Origin: Paenibacillus typhae
GTDB lineage: Bacteria > Bacillota > Bacilli > Paenibacillales > Paenibacillaceae
Direction of reading: 5' to 3'
Assembly (NCBI RefSeq): GCF_900099765.1
Contig: NZ_FNDX01000010.1
Span: 62,001-126,000 of the forward strand
DNA: 64,000 bases
Both the position numbers and the translations under genes were made by a program. Each line of letters opens with the position of its first letter. Position 1 is the stretch's first letter. The notes beneath the pieces are model-generated. The model was not told where the DNA came from. It did no database searches and saw only the letters and a list, made by a program, of their open reading frames with translations. Shown in pieces: positions 42,247-51,080 of this stretch.

Positions 42247-43881
42247 ATGACAACGAGAAAATATAAAGAGCTGGTGGAGCAGCGGACGAGGCAGACTCTG
42301 GAAACGTGGTCGGGGCAGCAGTCAGTCGGGGAGCGGGAGATTTACCGTTTTTTGCATAATCTGAAGGGAACCGCAGGTACGGTCGGTTTGGACCGGGTAG
42401 AGAGGTTTGCGGGCAGCGCGCTGCTGTATTTTTCGGATCACAGTGATAAAGTCTGGCTCGAGGCGGAATGGCGCGAGGTTTTATATCCTTTGCTCGGCCT
42501 GTTCGGCGGAGACGATTCAGCCGGAGCGGTGCCGGATCCCGTTCATGACATTAGCCTTTCTAACGGCGAAAGCCAGCAGAAGTACGAAATTCTGCTGATA
42601 GAGGACGATGTGGAGCTTGTTGCCTTTTTAAGAGAATCCCTGGAACGTCATTCTTACTATGTGAATATAGCAATGTCCGCCGAGCGCGGGCTCAAGCTGT
42701 TCTATGAGAGCCGGCCGGATATGATTCTGCTGGACATTCTGCTGCCGGACCAGAGCGGAATAGATGTGCTGCACCAGATAATCGGCAAGGCTACACAAGA
42801 AAGGATTCCGATCATTATCATAAGCGGCGAGCATTCCAAGGACATCCAGTTGTACGCTTATTCATTGGGTGTGATGGATTATGTATCTAAGCCTGTGGAC
42901 ATCGACCTGTTCCTGATGCTGATCAAGAACCGCTTTGAGCTGAAAAAGGAGTGGCAGAAGTCGATTATTATAGATGAGCTGACCGGCGCCTATAACCGCA
43001 AGTTCTTTAATCAGACGATGAAGCAGCTGGTATCTGACTTCCGGCGGACGGAGCGGACCTTTTCCCTGGCCCTGCTTGATCTGGATCATTTCAAGCAGAT
43101 TAATGATACGTACGGCCATTTGGTAGGGGACGAGGTGCTTCAGACTTTTTCCGAGCTGGTACGGGGCTCTATCCGGGTGGAGGACACCTTCTGCCGCTAT
43201 GGCGGGGAGGAGTTTGCGCTGTTTATGCCTAATACACCGGCCGCTTCCGCGCTTACAGTAATAGAACGGATCCAGAGGCAGTTCGCTGACATGGAGTTTC
43301 AGGCCAAGCATGAGCTGTTCCATGTCACCTTCTCGGGCGGAATTACAGAGATCCGGGCTTCCCGGGATAATCCGGAGGAGCTGATCGAGGATGCGGACCA
43401 GGCACTTTATGCCAGCAAACATGCGGGAAGAAACCAGACAACCCTGTATGATGATTACTTGCCGGTTGGCAAGGCAGAGAAGGTACTGAAGGTCATTATG
43501 GTTGATGATGATGCGCTGATCCGCAAAATTGTTGTCAAGCAGTTCATGGACTGGAAACCCGCGAATATCTCCAGGGTTGAGGTAAGCGGCTACGAAAGCG
43601 GAGTGAAATTTCTACAATCCGGCTGGTATTCTGCCGATGATAAATATATTGTCCTGCTGGACGGCATCATGCCGGAGCTGGACGGGCTGGAGGTGCTGGA
43701 GCAGCTCCGCAGCAGCTATCCGGAGGAAAACCTCCTTGTGGTCATGCTTACAGGCCGCAATGATCAGCAGGATATTATCCATGCGCTGCAGATGGGGGCG
43801 GATGATTATATCATCAAGCCGTTCCACCTGCCGGAACTGCTGATGCGGGTCGAGCGGCTGGTGCACAGATTTTTATTTTAA
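42247..43881 (+). CDS. Hpt-REC-GGDEF-REC diguanylate cyclase
   Basis: A 544-residue protein with four modules. The Hpt domain (about 1-90) carries HNLKGTAGT with phosphorylatable His 37. The first receiver (about 112-235) has the Asp in ILLDILLPD and Lys in VSKPVD. The GGDEF domain (about 250-400) has an intact active site RYGGEEF and an RVED I-site five residues upstream, so cyclic-di-GMP synthesis with product inhibition is expected. The second receiver (about 415-540) has VLLDGIMPE and IIKPFH. AAAGGAG precedes the ATG. It lies first in a probable three-gene phosphorelay operon. Confidence 0.9.
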   Translation: MTTRKYKELVEQRTRQTLETWSGQQSVGEREIYRFLHNLKGTAGTVGLDRVERFAGSALLYFSDHSDKVWLEAEWREVLYPLLGLFGGDDSAGAVPDPVHDISLSNGESQQKYEILLIEDDVELVAFLRESLERHSYYVNIAMSAERGLKLFYESRPDMILLDILLPDQSGIDVLHQIIGKATQERIPIIIISGEHSKDIQLYAYSLGVMDYVSKPVDIDLFLMLIKNRFELKKEWQKSIIIDELTGAYNRKFFNQTMKQLVSDFRRTERTFSLALLDLDHFKQINDTYGHLVGDEVLQTFSELVRGSIRVEDTFCRYGGEEFALFMPNTPAASALTVIERIQRQFADMEFQAKHELFHVTFSGGITEIRASRDNPEELIEDADQALYASKHAGRNQTTLYDDYLPVGKAEKVLKVIMVDDDALIRKIVVKQFMDWKPANISRVEVSGYESGVKFLQSGWYSADDKYIVLLDGIMPELDGLEVLEQLRSSYPEENLLVVMLTGRNDQQDIIHALQMGADDYIIKPFHLPELLMRVERLVHRFLF

Positions 43882-43920
43882 GCAAAGCAGCGGCTGTGCA
43901 ATTTGAAAGGTGAGAGAAAG

Positions 43921-44298
43921 ATGCAAAAGGTACTAATTGTCGATGATGAAGATGTTTTGCGCATGCTGATTGAGGACACGCTTGAGGATCTTGAGGAGGT
44001 TGAGCTTCACACAGCCGAGAACGGGCGTGAGGCGATGACCAAGCTGTCCATGAACGCATTCGATCTGGTCATCCTGGATTACATGATGCCCGAGCTGACC
44101 GGGATCGAGGTGCTGGGCCTGCTGAGTGAAGAGGTGAAGGCGGCTACCCCGATTCTGATGCTGACTGCCAAGGCGCAGGAGGGTGACCGGAGCAGGGCGA
44201 GAGATGCGGGTGCCCGCTATTTCATGCCTAAGCCGTTCAGCCCGATGGAGCTTCTGCAGATTGTGGAGGGGATTCTGGGTGATCAGAAGAAGCATTAG
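43921..44298 (+). CDS. CheY-like single-domain response regulator
   Basis: A 125-residue receiver domain without output: VLIVDDEDV acidic pair, LVILDYMMPELTG with the phospho-acceptor Asp, LMLTAKA Thr and MPKPFSP Lys. It probably shuttles phosphate between the flanking hybrid kinase and Hpt proteins, as Spo0F does, or acts on another partner. ATG at 43921 is chosen since AAAGGTGAG lies just before it; an in-frame TTG at 43903 is upstream. It lies 39 bp after the GGDEF gene and 4 bp before the kinase. Confidence 0.9.
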   Translation: MQKVLIVDDEDVLRMLIEDTLEDLEEVELHTAENGREAMTKLSMNAFDLVILDYMMPELTGIEVLGLLSEEVKAATPILMLTAKAQEGDRSRARDAGARYFMPKPFSPMELLQIVEGILGDQKKH

Positions 44299-44302
44299 TA
44301 AC

Positions 44303-47300
44303 ATGAGTATCAAAAAGAAATATTTCCACATCATTGCTAGTCTGATTACAGTGGTTCTTCTGACGGGAATTGGCCTTTTTATTTATATACATGCCGAACA
44401 GACACGCATGAACCATAACCAGGAGGTACTGCAGAACAAGGCGGATACCATTAATGAAATGGCGGTTACGCTGAACGATGTATTTTTCCGGGTCAGAGGT
44501 TACAGTCTCCTTAAAAACAGCAATGAGCTTAAGCAGGCTTACGAATCGCTGGATAAGCTCAGAGACGTGCTTGAGAATTATTCCGCGCTGAAGCTTTCCC
44601 CTGAAGAAGCCAGCTTTAAGGAGCATCTGTCCACGTTTGTTGACCAGTACCAGAATGTGACCCTGCCCAAGGCGATCGGCTTCGTCGAGCAGGATGATTA
44701 TACAAGCCTGCGTGCGCTGGCAGCTGAAGGCAATACTCAGGCGGTGAATGAATTTCTGGCGTATACCAAGCAGTACAACATGCGCTCTGACAAGCTGCTG
44801 AGTGATATGGTCGATCTTTCCCTGAAGCGGGCCAACGAATTCACGCTGCTCGCCTTCGGCCTCTGTACGCTACTGCTGCTGCTGTTCACACTGATGATCT
44901 GGCGGATTCTCAAAATCCTTATTGATCCGATTGTCAGGCTGGAGGGGGCTACCAATTCGCTTGCTGCCGGAGAAGCGGTAATGATCGGCAAGCTTCATAA
45001 GCAGGATGAGATCGGCCGGCTCTATGAGGCCTTCCTTAATATGGCTCACAGCATTCAGGATAAAGAGGAAGAGCTCATGATGCAAAATGAGGAGCTTCTT
45101 GCCCAGCAGGACGAGCTTCAGGACCAGCAGTTCAGGCTGGAACGCTCGCTCGGCGAGATCGAGAGCATGATGAAGGCGCTGGATCAGTCGTCCGCTGTGG
45201 CGATCCTCTCACCTAAAGGGGTTTTTACGTATGCTAATGCGAATATGAGTGAATATACGGGCTACAAAAACCATGAGCTGATCGGTTTTACCTTCCGGTT
45301 GCTTGATCTGAAGAATATGGAAGCTGCCCGGATGCAGCAGATTGTCGGCAAGCTGAGTACAGGCGGCGTATGGAGCGATGAGGTTCAGCTGGGCATGAAG
45401 AACGGTGCACCGGTCTGGCTGCACATGACCATTATGCCTTATCTGAATGATGAAGGGCAGGTCTACCAGTACATTCTGATAGCCAACAATATTACCTCCA
45501 TGAAAAATGTCCAGCAGAAGCTGGCGGAGACGCTCCAAAAAACGGAGCAGACCAAAATCATGCTGGAGCGCAGCAATCAGCTGAATCATGACATCACCTA
45601 TACACTTGATAAACAGGAATTTGCCGAGAAATTTATCGAGTTCATGAACCGCCAGTATGCCTTTGACTCCAGTGTATTCTTCCTGGTAAAGGACCAGATT
45701 ACCGTAGTCAGGGGAGTTCCCCAGGAGAATGTTGACCGTTATCTGGGGAGTGAGGGCGGCGACATGCTCTACCGGATGCAGACAGAGAAATCCTATATAA
45801 CCAGACGGCCGGCTACGATTCGGGAGCAGGGAATCGCTCCTGAGCCGGTGCTCTCCTACGATTTTTACTCCACCGTTGTAAATGCCGAGAACGAGGTGAT
45901 TGCGGTATTCTGTGGCACCCGGATCGGGTATTCTTTCAACGATGAGGAGGTAAATGAAATTCAGGGCATGATGAACCGGGTGGGCCTGGCCATCGAGCGG
46001 CTGTTCATGTATGAGGAAATTGAGCACGGCCGCAGACTGAACCGCGATATTGTCAATAATGTCAACGAGGGGATCCAGTTTGTCCAGATGGACGGCGGCA
46101 TGCTGCAGATGAACCAGGCACTTGCGCAGTTGTTTGACTATCATGAATGGTCTGAAGGCGATCTGATCCCGCTGGAGGGCTGGAGCGGGCACTTCACACG
46201 GATGGCCAATGAATCGGAGGAGCTGGGGCAGTTCTACCAAAAGGCAATGTCCGAGCATTTTATTGATTCCAGCTCCATGAAGTATTCCATCGGTAAAGAT
46301 CCACTGAAGCATGTGGATATGTATGCCATACCGGTGTTCCGCCGGGAGACGCGCTTCGGGACACTGTTCGTCCACCGTGACATCACCCGTGAATACGAGC
46401 TTGATCTGATGAAGTCTGAGCTGGTCAGCACAGTCAGCCATGAGCTGCGTACCCCGCTGTCGAGCGTGCTGGGCTTCACCGAACTGCTGCTGTCCAAGAC
46501 AATGAAGCCTGAGAAGCAGCTGAAATATCTGGAGACCATTCACCGCGAAGCCCAGCGGCTGACCGATCTGATCAATGATTTTCTTGACCTGCAGCGGATG
46601 GAGTCAGGCACTCAGCAGTATTGCCAGCAGCCGCTTAATCTCAGCGAGCTTGTCATGGGCGTCATTGACCAATACAAGGTTGGCGGCACACATAATTTCC
46701 TGTTTGAGGATGAGGCCAGCAACGCTGAGGTAGAGGTGGACCGGGATAAAATCGTTCAGGTGATGACCAATCTGCTTAGCAATGCGATCAAGTTTTCCCC
46801 AGGTGCAAGTGAGATCAAGGTTTCCCTGCACAACGAGGCGGAGCGGATTATCGTGCAGATTCAGGATCACGGTCTGGGCATTCCCAAGAACCAGATCGGA
46901 CAGCTGTTCCAGAAATTCAGACGCGTTGACAACAGCGCCTCCAAACGGATCGGCGGCACCGGTCTGGGCCTTGCGATCTGCAAGGAAATTATCGAGAAGC
47001 AGAAGGGCTCCATCGGCATCGAGTCCGAGGAGGGCGAGGGCTCGACCGTATGGTTCAGCCTCCCGGTGCTGCATTCACCGGGCAGCCGTCATGAAGACGA
47101 GCCGATGAAGCCGAGTCCCGGCAAATATCAGAAGCCGAACGTAATGATTGTAGAGGATGATTACAGCCTGTCCCTGCTGCTGTCTGAGGAGCTGAAGGGC
47201 AAGGGCTTCCGCGTAACCCACCATTATCATCCGCAGCAGGCTTTTGAACAGGCGCTCAAGACACCGTTCGTAGCCATCGTTGTGGATCTGATGCTGGGTG

Positions 47301-47548
47301 AGGAGCTGGACGGCTGGGATTTGATCAGGATGCTGAAGAACGACGAACGCACGGAGCATGTCCCGATAGTCATTTCTTCCGCGCTGGATAAGACGGATAA
47401 GAACATGATGGACAACGTGGAGAAATATCTGACCAAGCCATACCCGCCGAATGAGCTGACCGGCACCCTTCAGGAGATTGTGAACATCAGGCAGGGAACC
47501 GGGGAAGTGCTGTTTCCGGACAGCGGGCATACAGGCGAACAGGAGTAA
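44303..47548 (+). CDS. Hybrid histidine kinase: 4-helix sensor, HAMP, PAS, GAF-like, PAS, HisKA, HATPase, REC
   Basis: A 1081-residue membrane kinase. Transmembrane helices at about 9-29 and 179-200 bracket a helical extracellular sensor of CHASE3/4HB type. Then HAMP (about 200-252), a coiled coil of E/Q-rich heptads, PAS (about 290-405), a GAF-like region, a second PAS-like region, HisKA with STVSHELRTPLSS (His near 713), HATPase_c with NLLSNAIKFS and GGTGLGLAI, and a C-terminal receiver with VVDLML and LTKPYP. Transfer to the Hpt domain encoded two genes upstream completes a plausible His-Asp-His-Asp relay. ATG at 44303 has only a weak AGAAGA site, so it probably depends on coupling. Confidence 0.88.
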   Translation: MSIKKKYFHIIASLITVVLLTGIGLFIYIHAEQTRMNHNQEVLQNKADTINEMAVTLNDVFFRVRGYSLLKNSNELKQAYESLDKLRDVLENYSALKLSPEEASFKEHLSTFVDQYQNVTLPKAIGFVEQDDYTSLRALAAEGNTQAVNEFLAYTKQYNMRSDKLLSDMVDLSLKRANEFTLLAFGLCTLLLLLFTLMIWRILKILIDPIVRLEGATNSLAAGEAVMIGKLHKQDEIGRLYEAFLNMAHSIQDKEEELMMQNEELLAQQDELQDQQFRLERSLGEIESMMKALDQSSAVAILSPKGVFTYANANMSEYTGYKNHELIGFTFRLLDLKNMEAARMQQIVGKLSTGGVWSDEVQLGMKNGAPVWLHMTIMPYLNDEGQVYQYILIANNITSMKNVQQKLAETLQKTEQTKIMLERSNQLNHDITYTLDKQEFAEKFIEFMNRQYAFDSSVFFLVKDQITVVRGVPQENVDRYLGSEGGDMLYRMQTEKSYITRRPATIREQGIAPEPVLSYDFYSTVVNAENEVIAVFCGTRIGYSFNDEEVNEIQGMMNRVGLAIERLFMYEEIEHGRRLNRDIVNNVNEGIQFVQMDGGMLQMNQALAQLFDYHEWSEGDLIPLEGWSGHFTRMANESEELGQFYQKAMSEHFIDSSSMKYSIGKDPLKHVDMYAIPVFRRETRFGTLFVHRDITREYELDLMKSELVSTVSHELRTPLSSVLGFTELLLSKTMKPEKQLKYLETIHREAQRLTDLINDFLDLQRMESGTQQYCQQPLNLSELVMGVIDQYKVGGTHNFLFEDEASNAEVEVDRDKIVQVMTNLLSNAIKFSPGASEIKVSLHNEAERIIVQIQDHGLGIPKNQIGQLFQKFRRVDNSASKRIGGTGLGLAICKEIIEKQKGSIGIESEEGEGSTVWFSLPVLHSPGSRHEDEPMKPSPGKYQKPNVMIVEDDYSLSLLLSEELKGKGFRVTHHYHPQQAFEQALKTPFVAIVVDLMLGEELDGWDLIRMLKNDERTEHVPIVISSALDKTDKNMMDNVEKYLTKPYPPNELTGTLQEIVNIRQGTGEVLFPDSGHTGEQE

Positions 47549-47583
47549 CAAATAAATGCCGGCAGGCTCCGGTTTCCTTGCAG

Positions 47584-47624
47584 AACGGACGTTATCCTAT
47601 ACTTGGATAACGTCCGTTTTTTTA
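47584..47624 (+). terminator. Terminator of the phosphorelay operon
   Basis: AACGGACGTTATCC (47584-47597) and GGATAACGTCCGTT (47605-47618) form a perfect 14-bp stem with a 7-nt loop, followed by TTTTTT. Confidence 0.9.
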
Positions 47625-47695
47625 TATTTTCGGGGTACCGCAAAGTACCTGAGTCAGCCTCCATGAAGGCCTCACTTTGTGGGGAATAAAAAAGC

Positions 47696-47726
47696 TTGCC
47701 TTATAGTGGACTCTAAGGGGTATAGT
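47696..47726 (+). promoter_or_regulatory. MerR-type promoter/operator of the aldo/keto reductase gene
   Basis: TTGCCT (-35) and TATAGT (-10) are separated by 19 bp, two more than optimal, with the near-perfect dyad CCTTATAGTGGACTCTAAGG centred in the spacer. This is the signature of promoters twisted into alignment by MerR-family activators; the CTT-AGT-ACT-AAGG pattern resembles those of NmlR/AdhR-like regulators that sense aldehydes and electrophiles. No MerR gene is present in the window, so the regulator acts in trans. Confidence 0.65.
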
Positions 47727-47776
47727 GGAAAATGTATTGCGGACAACCATTAAGGGATGAAAGGGAGGAAATACGA

Positions 47777-48751
47777 GTGAAGTACAGTTATTTGGGTAAA
47801 TCAGGCCTTAAGGTCAGCCAGCTCTGTCTCGGCACGATGAATTTTGGCCCGGAAACCGAAGAGAAGGATGCTTTCCGGATTATGGATGCCGCGCTGGATG
47901 CGGGAATTAACTTTTTTGATACAGCCAACGTTTACGGGGGCCAGGAACGCCGCGGCTGGACGGAAGAAATTATCGGCCGTTGGTTCAAGCAGGGAGGCGG
48001 ACGGCGCGAGAAGGTCGTGCTGGCGACCAAAGTGTACGGCGATATGTTCGATGAGCATGACGGACCTAATTCCGGCGCAGGCTTGTCAGCCTATAAAATC
48101 AGACGTCATCTGGACGGTTCGCTGAAGCGTCTGCAGACTGATCATATCGAGCTGTACCAAATGCATCACGTGGACCGGAATGTATCCTGGGATGAGCTGT
48201 GGGGCGCATTCGAGAATGCCATTGGCCAGGGAAAAATAGATTATATCGGTTCCAGCAACTTCGCCGGCTGGCATATTGCCGCTGCCCAGGCCCAGGCTAA
48301 AGCGCGCAATTTCCTCGGTCTTGTCTCGGAGCAGCACCTGTACAATCTGCTGGAACGGACGCCGGAGCTTGAGGTACTGCCTGCTTCGCAGGAGCTGGGC
48401 CTTGGCGTTATTCCGTGGAGTCCGCTGGCCGGAGGGCTGCTGGGCCGCAACGCGTTGGCCAAGAGCGGCGTACGCAGCGCCCGTTCAGCCAAGCTGGAGC
48501 AGAACCGCAGCAAGCTGGAGCAGTTCTCCGCGCTCTGCAAAGAGCTGGGCGAGCATGAGGATCAGGTTGCCCTGGCCTGGGTGCTGGCTAATCCGGCGGT
48601 TACGGCCCCGATTATCGGGCCGAGAACGATCCAGCAGTTTGAGGATTCTCTGCGTGTTACCGAGATCGAGCTGGATGAGGACACCCTGAAGAAGCTGGAT
48701 GAGATTTTCCCGGGTCCGGGCCGTCCGGCACCAGAGGCTTACGCGTGGTAA
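47777..48751 (+). CDS. Aldo/keto reductase
   Basis: A 324-residue NADPH-dependent oxidoreductase with the catalytic tetrad visible: NFFDTANVYG (Asp and Tyr), VLATKVYG (Lys) and YQMHHVDR (His), and the cofactor motif IIGPRTIQQFEDSL near the C-terminus. It belongs to the YhdN/Tas-like group that reduces reactive aldehydes and ketones. GTG at 47777 is used since GGGAGG lies 8 nt upstream. Control by a MerR-type promoter suggests induction by carbonyl or electrophile stress. Confidence 0.88.
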   Translation: MKYSYLGKSGLKVSQLCLGTMNFGPETEEKDAFRIMDAALDAGINFFDTANVYGGQERRGWTEEIIGRWFKQGGGRREKVVLATKVYGDMFDEHDGPNSGAGLSAYKIRRHLDGSLKRLQTDHIELYQMHHVDRNVSWDELWGAFENAIGQGKIDYIGSSNFAGWHIAAAQAQAKARNFLGLVSEQHLYNLLERTPELEVLPASQELGLGVIPWSPLAGGLLGRNALAKSGVRSARSAKLEQNRSKLEQFSALCKELGEHEDQVALAWVLANPAVTAPIIGPRTIQQFEDSLRVTEIELDEDTLKKLDEIFPGPGRPAPEAYAW

Positions 48752-48765
48752 ATAGTTGAGAACAG

Positions 48766-48805
48766 CAAAGCAGCGGCTTCCTGTAAATAGGAGGCCGCTG
48801 CTTTG
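48766..48805 (+). terminator. Terminator of the aldo/keto reductase gene
   Basis: CAAAGCAGCGGC pairs with GCCGCTGCTTTG, plus an inner TCCT/AGGA stem; a short T-rich GTGTTG follows. It may also serve the convergent DUF421 gene. Confidence 0.7.
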
Positions 48806-48914
48806 TGTTGATGCCGTGCAGTCGCCAAGCAGTTAGGATGGGCAGTTTCTCTAGCGCATAGAGAGGCACAAGTGCTTCTGAAACCGCCAAAAGCCCGCCC
48901 TTTCGCCCGTAAGC

Positions 48915-49601
48915 TTAGTGTGAGACCGAGGAGATGACAGCCAGCTCGCCTTCTTCCGTAATTTCGGCATAAACGACCGACTGTGGTCCGCTATATCCCA
49001 GCTTGCGGAGCTCCTTGGCCAGCCATTCTTCGTCATGCCCGAGACTGCCGAGAGTGTCCCGCTGTATGATCCCGTCCTCAATGATGCTTACCGGCAGGAC
49101 GGATTCAGGGACGGGAACGAGCAGGTCCTCGCGGGTCGCAGGTTCATATTGTGCTTTCTTGAGGATGCTCAGAGAGCCGTTTGTCTCATAGATGGCATAC
49201 GCGACTTCGCTGACAGAGAAGGTATCCTTAGACCGCAGCATCATTCGCAGCTGCTCGAAATCCAGATTGTTTTTTCGCAGCTTGCCCATATCAATTCTTC
49301 CGTCGCGGATCAGAATTTCCGGCTCTCCTTCCAGCGGCTTGCGCAGCTTCGGGAGGTGGAGCGTAATTTTTTCAAAGGTAATCGACAGCAAGGTCCAGAT
49401 TGCCAGTGTAAATAGCAGCATCGGGATGGTATGTTCTTTTTCATAAATGGTGTCCCCGACAAGATCGCCGAGAATAACCGCCGAAATGAAGTCGAACGGG
49501 GTCAGGGCGGAGATTTCCTTTTTCCCGAGCAGCCGGGTCATTACCCATAGTCCCATAAAGCCTGCAATCAGTTTAATGAGTATAAGTCCGTATTCTTCCA
49601 T
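48915..49601 (-). CDS. DUF421 (YetF-type) membrane protein
   Basis: A 228-residue protein with three N-terminal transmembrane helices (about 5-22, 35-52 and 58-78) and a cytoplasmic pair of alpha-beta domains beginning PLEGEPEILIRDGRID and LRMMLRSKDTFSVSEVAYAIYETNGSLSILKKA, characteristic of YetF/YdfR/YkjA. Some members have roles in spore germination or stress; no specific function is assigned here. ATG at 49601 lies 202 bp from the divergent lspA gene. Confidence 0.87.
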   Translation of the reverse strand: MEEYGLILIKLIAGFMGLWVMTRLLGKKEISALTPFDFISAVILGDLVGDTIYEKEHTIPMLLFTLAIWTLLSITFEKITLHLPKLRKPLEGEPEILIRDGRIDMGKLRKNNLDFEQLRMMLRSKDTFSVSEVAYAIYETNGSLSILKKAQYEPATREDLLVPVPESVLPVSIIEDGIIQRDTLGSLGHDEEWLAKELRKLGYSGPQSVVYAEITEEGELAVISSVSH

Positions 49602-49802
49602 GTGGTGCCCGCCTCCAGTCGGTCAATCTATCTAAAAGTGTTTAACCAATACAGATTTCCTCGTAACAGTGGCCTGCTTCGTCTGGCCCGGGAACCTCAT
49701 GCTGAACACGGCAAAGATGAAAACAGCAGCCGGCATGTGTTAAGCTGAAGGTATAAACGGTACAGATGAACCATAAGGCAGAGAAAAAGGAGGCGCTGGT
49801 CT

Positions 49803-50273
49803 TTGCTCTTTTATGTGATTGCAATACTGGTATTCGCGGCAGACCAGGCTGCCAAGTGGATCGTACGGACGAACATGCAGCTTGGGGAGATTGTACCGTT
49901 CTGGGAAGGGCATCTGACGTTTTCTTATTACGAGAACAGCGGCGCTGCCTTTAGCTCATTTCAGGGATACGGCAAATATTTTGCCATTGTGGCCGTGATT
50001 TTTGTGGCGGCAGTGTTCTATTACCGGCGTAAGGGAGAATTGCGGGGACCGCTTCTCGAGGCTGCCAGCGGTTTTCTGGTCGGCGGGGCTGCAGGCAACG
50101 GGATTGACCGTGTGCTGTACCATCAGGTTACTGATTTTCTCATTTTCGGCGATGGCGGGGGAATCCTGAATCTGGCCGATCTCGCGATCAATGCCGGAAC
50201 GCTGCTGTTCATTCTTCACCTGATTGTGGAACAAGTAAAAAGCCGCTTGCATAAGCGGAAACAGATTAACTAG
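49803..50273 (+). CDS. lspA: Lipoprotein signal peptidase (signal peptidase II)
   Basis: A 156-residue membrane aspartyl protease with four transmembrane helices. The conserved boxes are present: ADQAAKW near the N-terminus, YYENSGAAFS, GGAAGNGIDRV (first catalytic Asp) and ILNLADLAIN (second catalytic Asp). It removes signal peptides from prolipoproteins after lipidation. TTG at 49803 follows AAGGAGG. It stands alone rather than beside an rluD-like gene, so it may be a second copy. A 22-bp-stem terminator follows. Confidence 0.87.
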   Translation: MLFYVIAILVFAADQAAKWIVRTNMQLGEIVPFWEGHLTFSYYENSGAAFSSFQGYGKYFAIVAVIFVAAVFYYRRKGELRGPLLEAASGFLVGGAAGNGIDRVLYHQVTDFLIFGDGGGILNLADLAINAGTLLFILHLIVEQVKSRLHKRKQIN

Positions 50274-50292
50274 AGCTAGGGGTATTCAAAAT

Positions 50293-50342
50293 AAAAAGGC
50301 TGTCTGTTAAGTCACGAGATGACTTAACAGACAGCCTTTTTT
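50293..50342. terminator. Very long perfect-stem convergent terminator
   Basis: A perfect 22-bp stem (50293-50314 with 50320-50341; core GGCTGTCTGTTAAGTCA) closed by a 5-nt loop, with A- and T-runs at its ends. It lies between lspA and the convergent PadR gene and is longer than most terminators in the window. Confidence 0.9.
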
Positions 50343-50369
50343 GGGATTACAGCCTGGCTTGTTCTTGAT

Positions 50370-50930
50370 CTACCCCGGCGGCGGACTGCTCCGCTCCAGC
50401 TCACCGATGGCCCACTCGCAGAACTCGATGGAGGCTTTCATGGCCATCACCCGCTTCTGCAGCAGCAGGTAACGCCCGAAGGTGGTTGCCTTCAGCTCAC
50501 GGGTCTCCCCGCGCTCATCAAGGAGCGCCTCGTTGGCCTTGATCAGCAGATTGTACCGCTGGAGCTCACTGCGGTTAAACTCCATACGCCGCTGCAGCAG
50601 TGCCTTGGCTTCGTCCGGCTCGGTGAGCCAGAGGCTGTACAGCTTGAAATGCAGCTCATCCCGCAGGACGGCCGGTTCTGCAGGCAGCCTGACCCATTCC
50701 TGCAGCACGGATATGCCTTCCTCCGTAATCGTATATATTTTTTTATCCGGTTTGTCGGATTGCTCAATCCGCTCATGACGGATGAAGCCCTTTTCCTCCA
50801 TGCTTTGCAGCAGGGGATAGATCTGGCTGTGCCCCGCCCTCCACAGGGGTTTGATGCCTTGTGTCAGTTCATAGCCCGTCAGCGGATTTGCCGTAAGCAG
50901 CGCAAGCAGCCCGTAAGACAGTGTATTCAT
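50370..50930 (-). CDS. PadR-family transcriptional repressor
   Basis: A 186-residue PadR protein: YGLLALLTANPLTGYELTQGIKPLWRAGHSQIYPLLQSMEEKGFIRHE is the winged helix with the typical IYPLL recognition stretch; the C-terminal half (about 95-185) is the helical Vir_C dimerisation domain. It is divergent to the DHA2 transporter gene, and two ATGT-N8-ACAT sites lie between, making it the likely autoregulated repressor of the transporter. Confidence 0.88.
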   Translation of the reverse strand: MNTLSYGLLALLTANPLTGYELTQGIKPLWRAGHSQIYPLLQSMEEKGFIRHERIEQSDKPDKKIYTITEEGISVLQEWVRLPAEPAVLRDELHFKLYSLWLTEPDEAKALLQRRMEFNRSELQRYNLLIKANEALLDERGETRELKATTFGRYLLLQKRVMAMKASIEFCEWAIGELERSSPPPG

Positions 50931-50984
50931 CGCTATAGTGTCCTCCAGTCTTTGATAATCCGATATTACTGCAAATAGCTCCTA

Positions 50985-51002
50985 TATGTCAGTATTGACA
51001 TA
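50985..51002. promoter_or_regulatory. PadR operator 1
   Basis: TATGTCAGTATTGACATA is a perfect palindrome with ATGT-N8-ACAT, the core known for PadR. Its right half contains TTGACA (50995-51000), the likely -35 of the transporter promoter, with TAACAT (51018-51023) 17 bp downstream. Confidence 0.78.
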
Positions 51003-51040
51003 ACTATTCTGTGATTATAACATTAATAAAGTCAAGTTGC

Positions 51041-51060
51041 ATATGTAAAAGTAGACATAT
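51041..51060. promoter_or_regulatory. PadR operator 2
   Basis: ATATGT, eight bases, ACATAT: again ATGT-N8-ACAT (51043-51058). It lies between the predicted transcription start and the ribosome binding site of the transporter, 58 bp from operator 1. Confidence 0.7.
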
Positions 51061-51080
51061 AGATAAGGAGGGGGACATTC

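Noticed and set aside
44183..44302. N-terminal extension of the hybrid kinase into the CheY-like gene
   Set aside because: It would overlap the preceding gene by 116 bp in another frame; the membrane helix starts naturally after ATG 44303.
47584..47618. Third copy of the 185-bp repeat unit (contains AACGGAC and CGTTAT)
   Set aside because: The similarity is part of a perfect terminator stem and lacks the 11-base core and 50-bp partner spacing.
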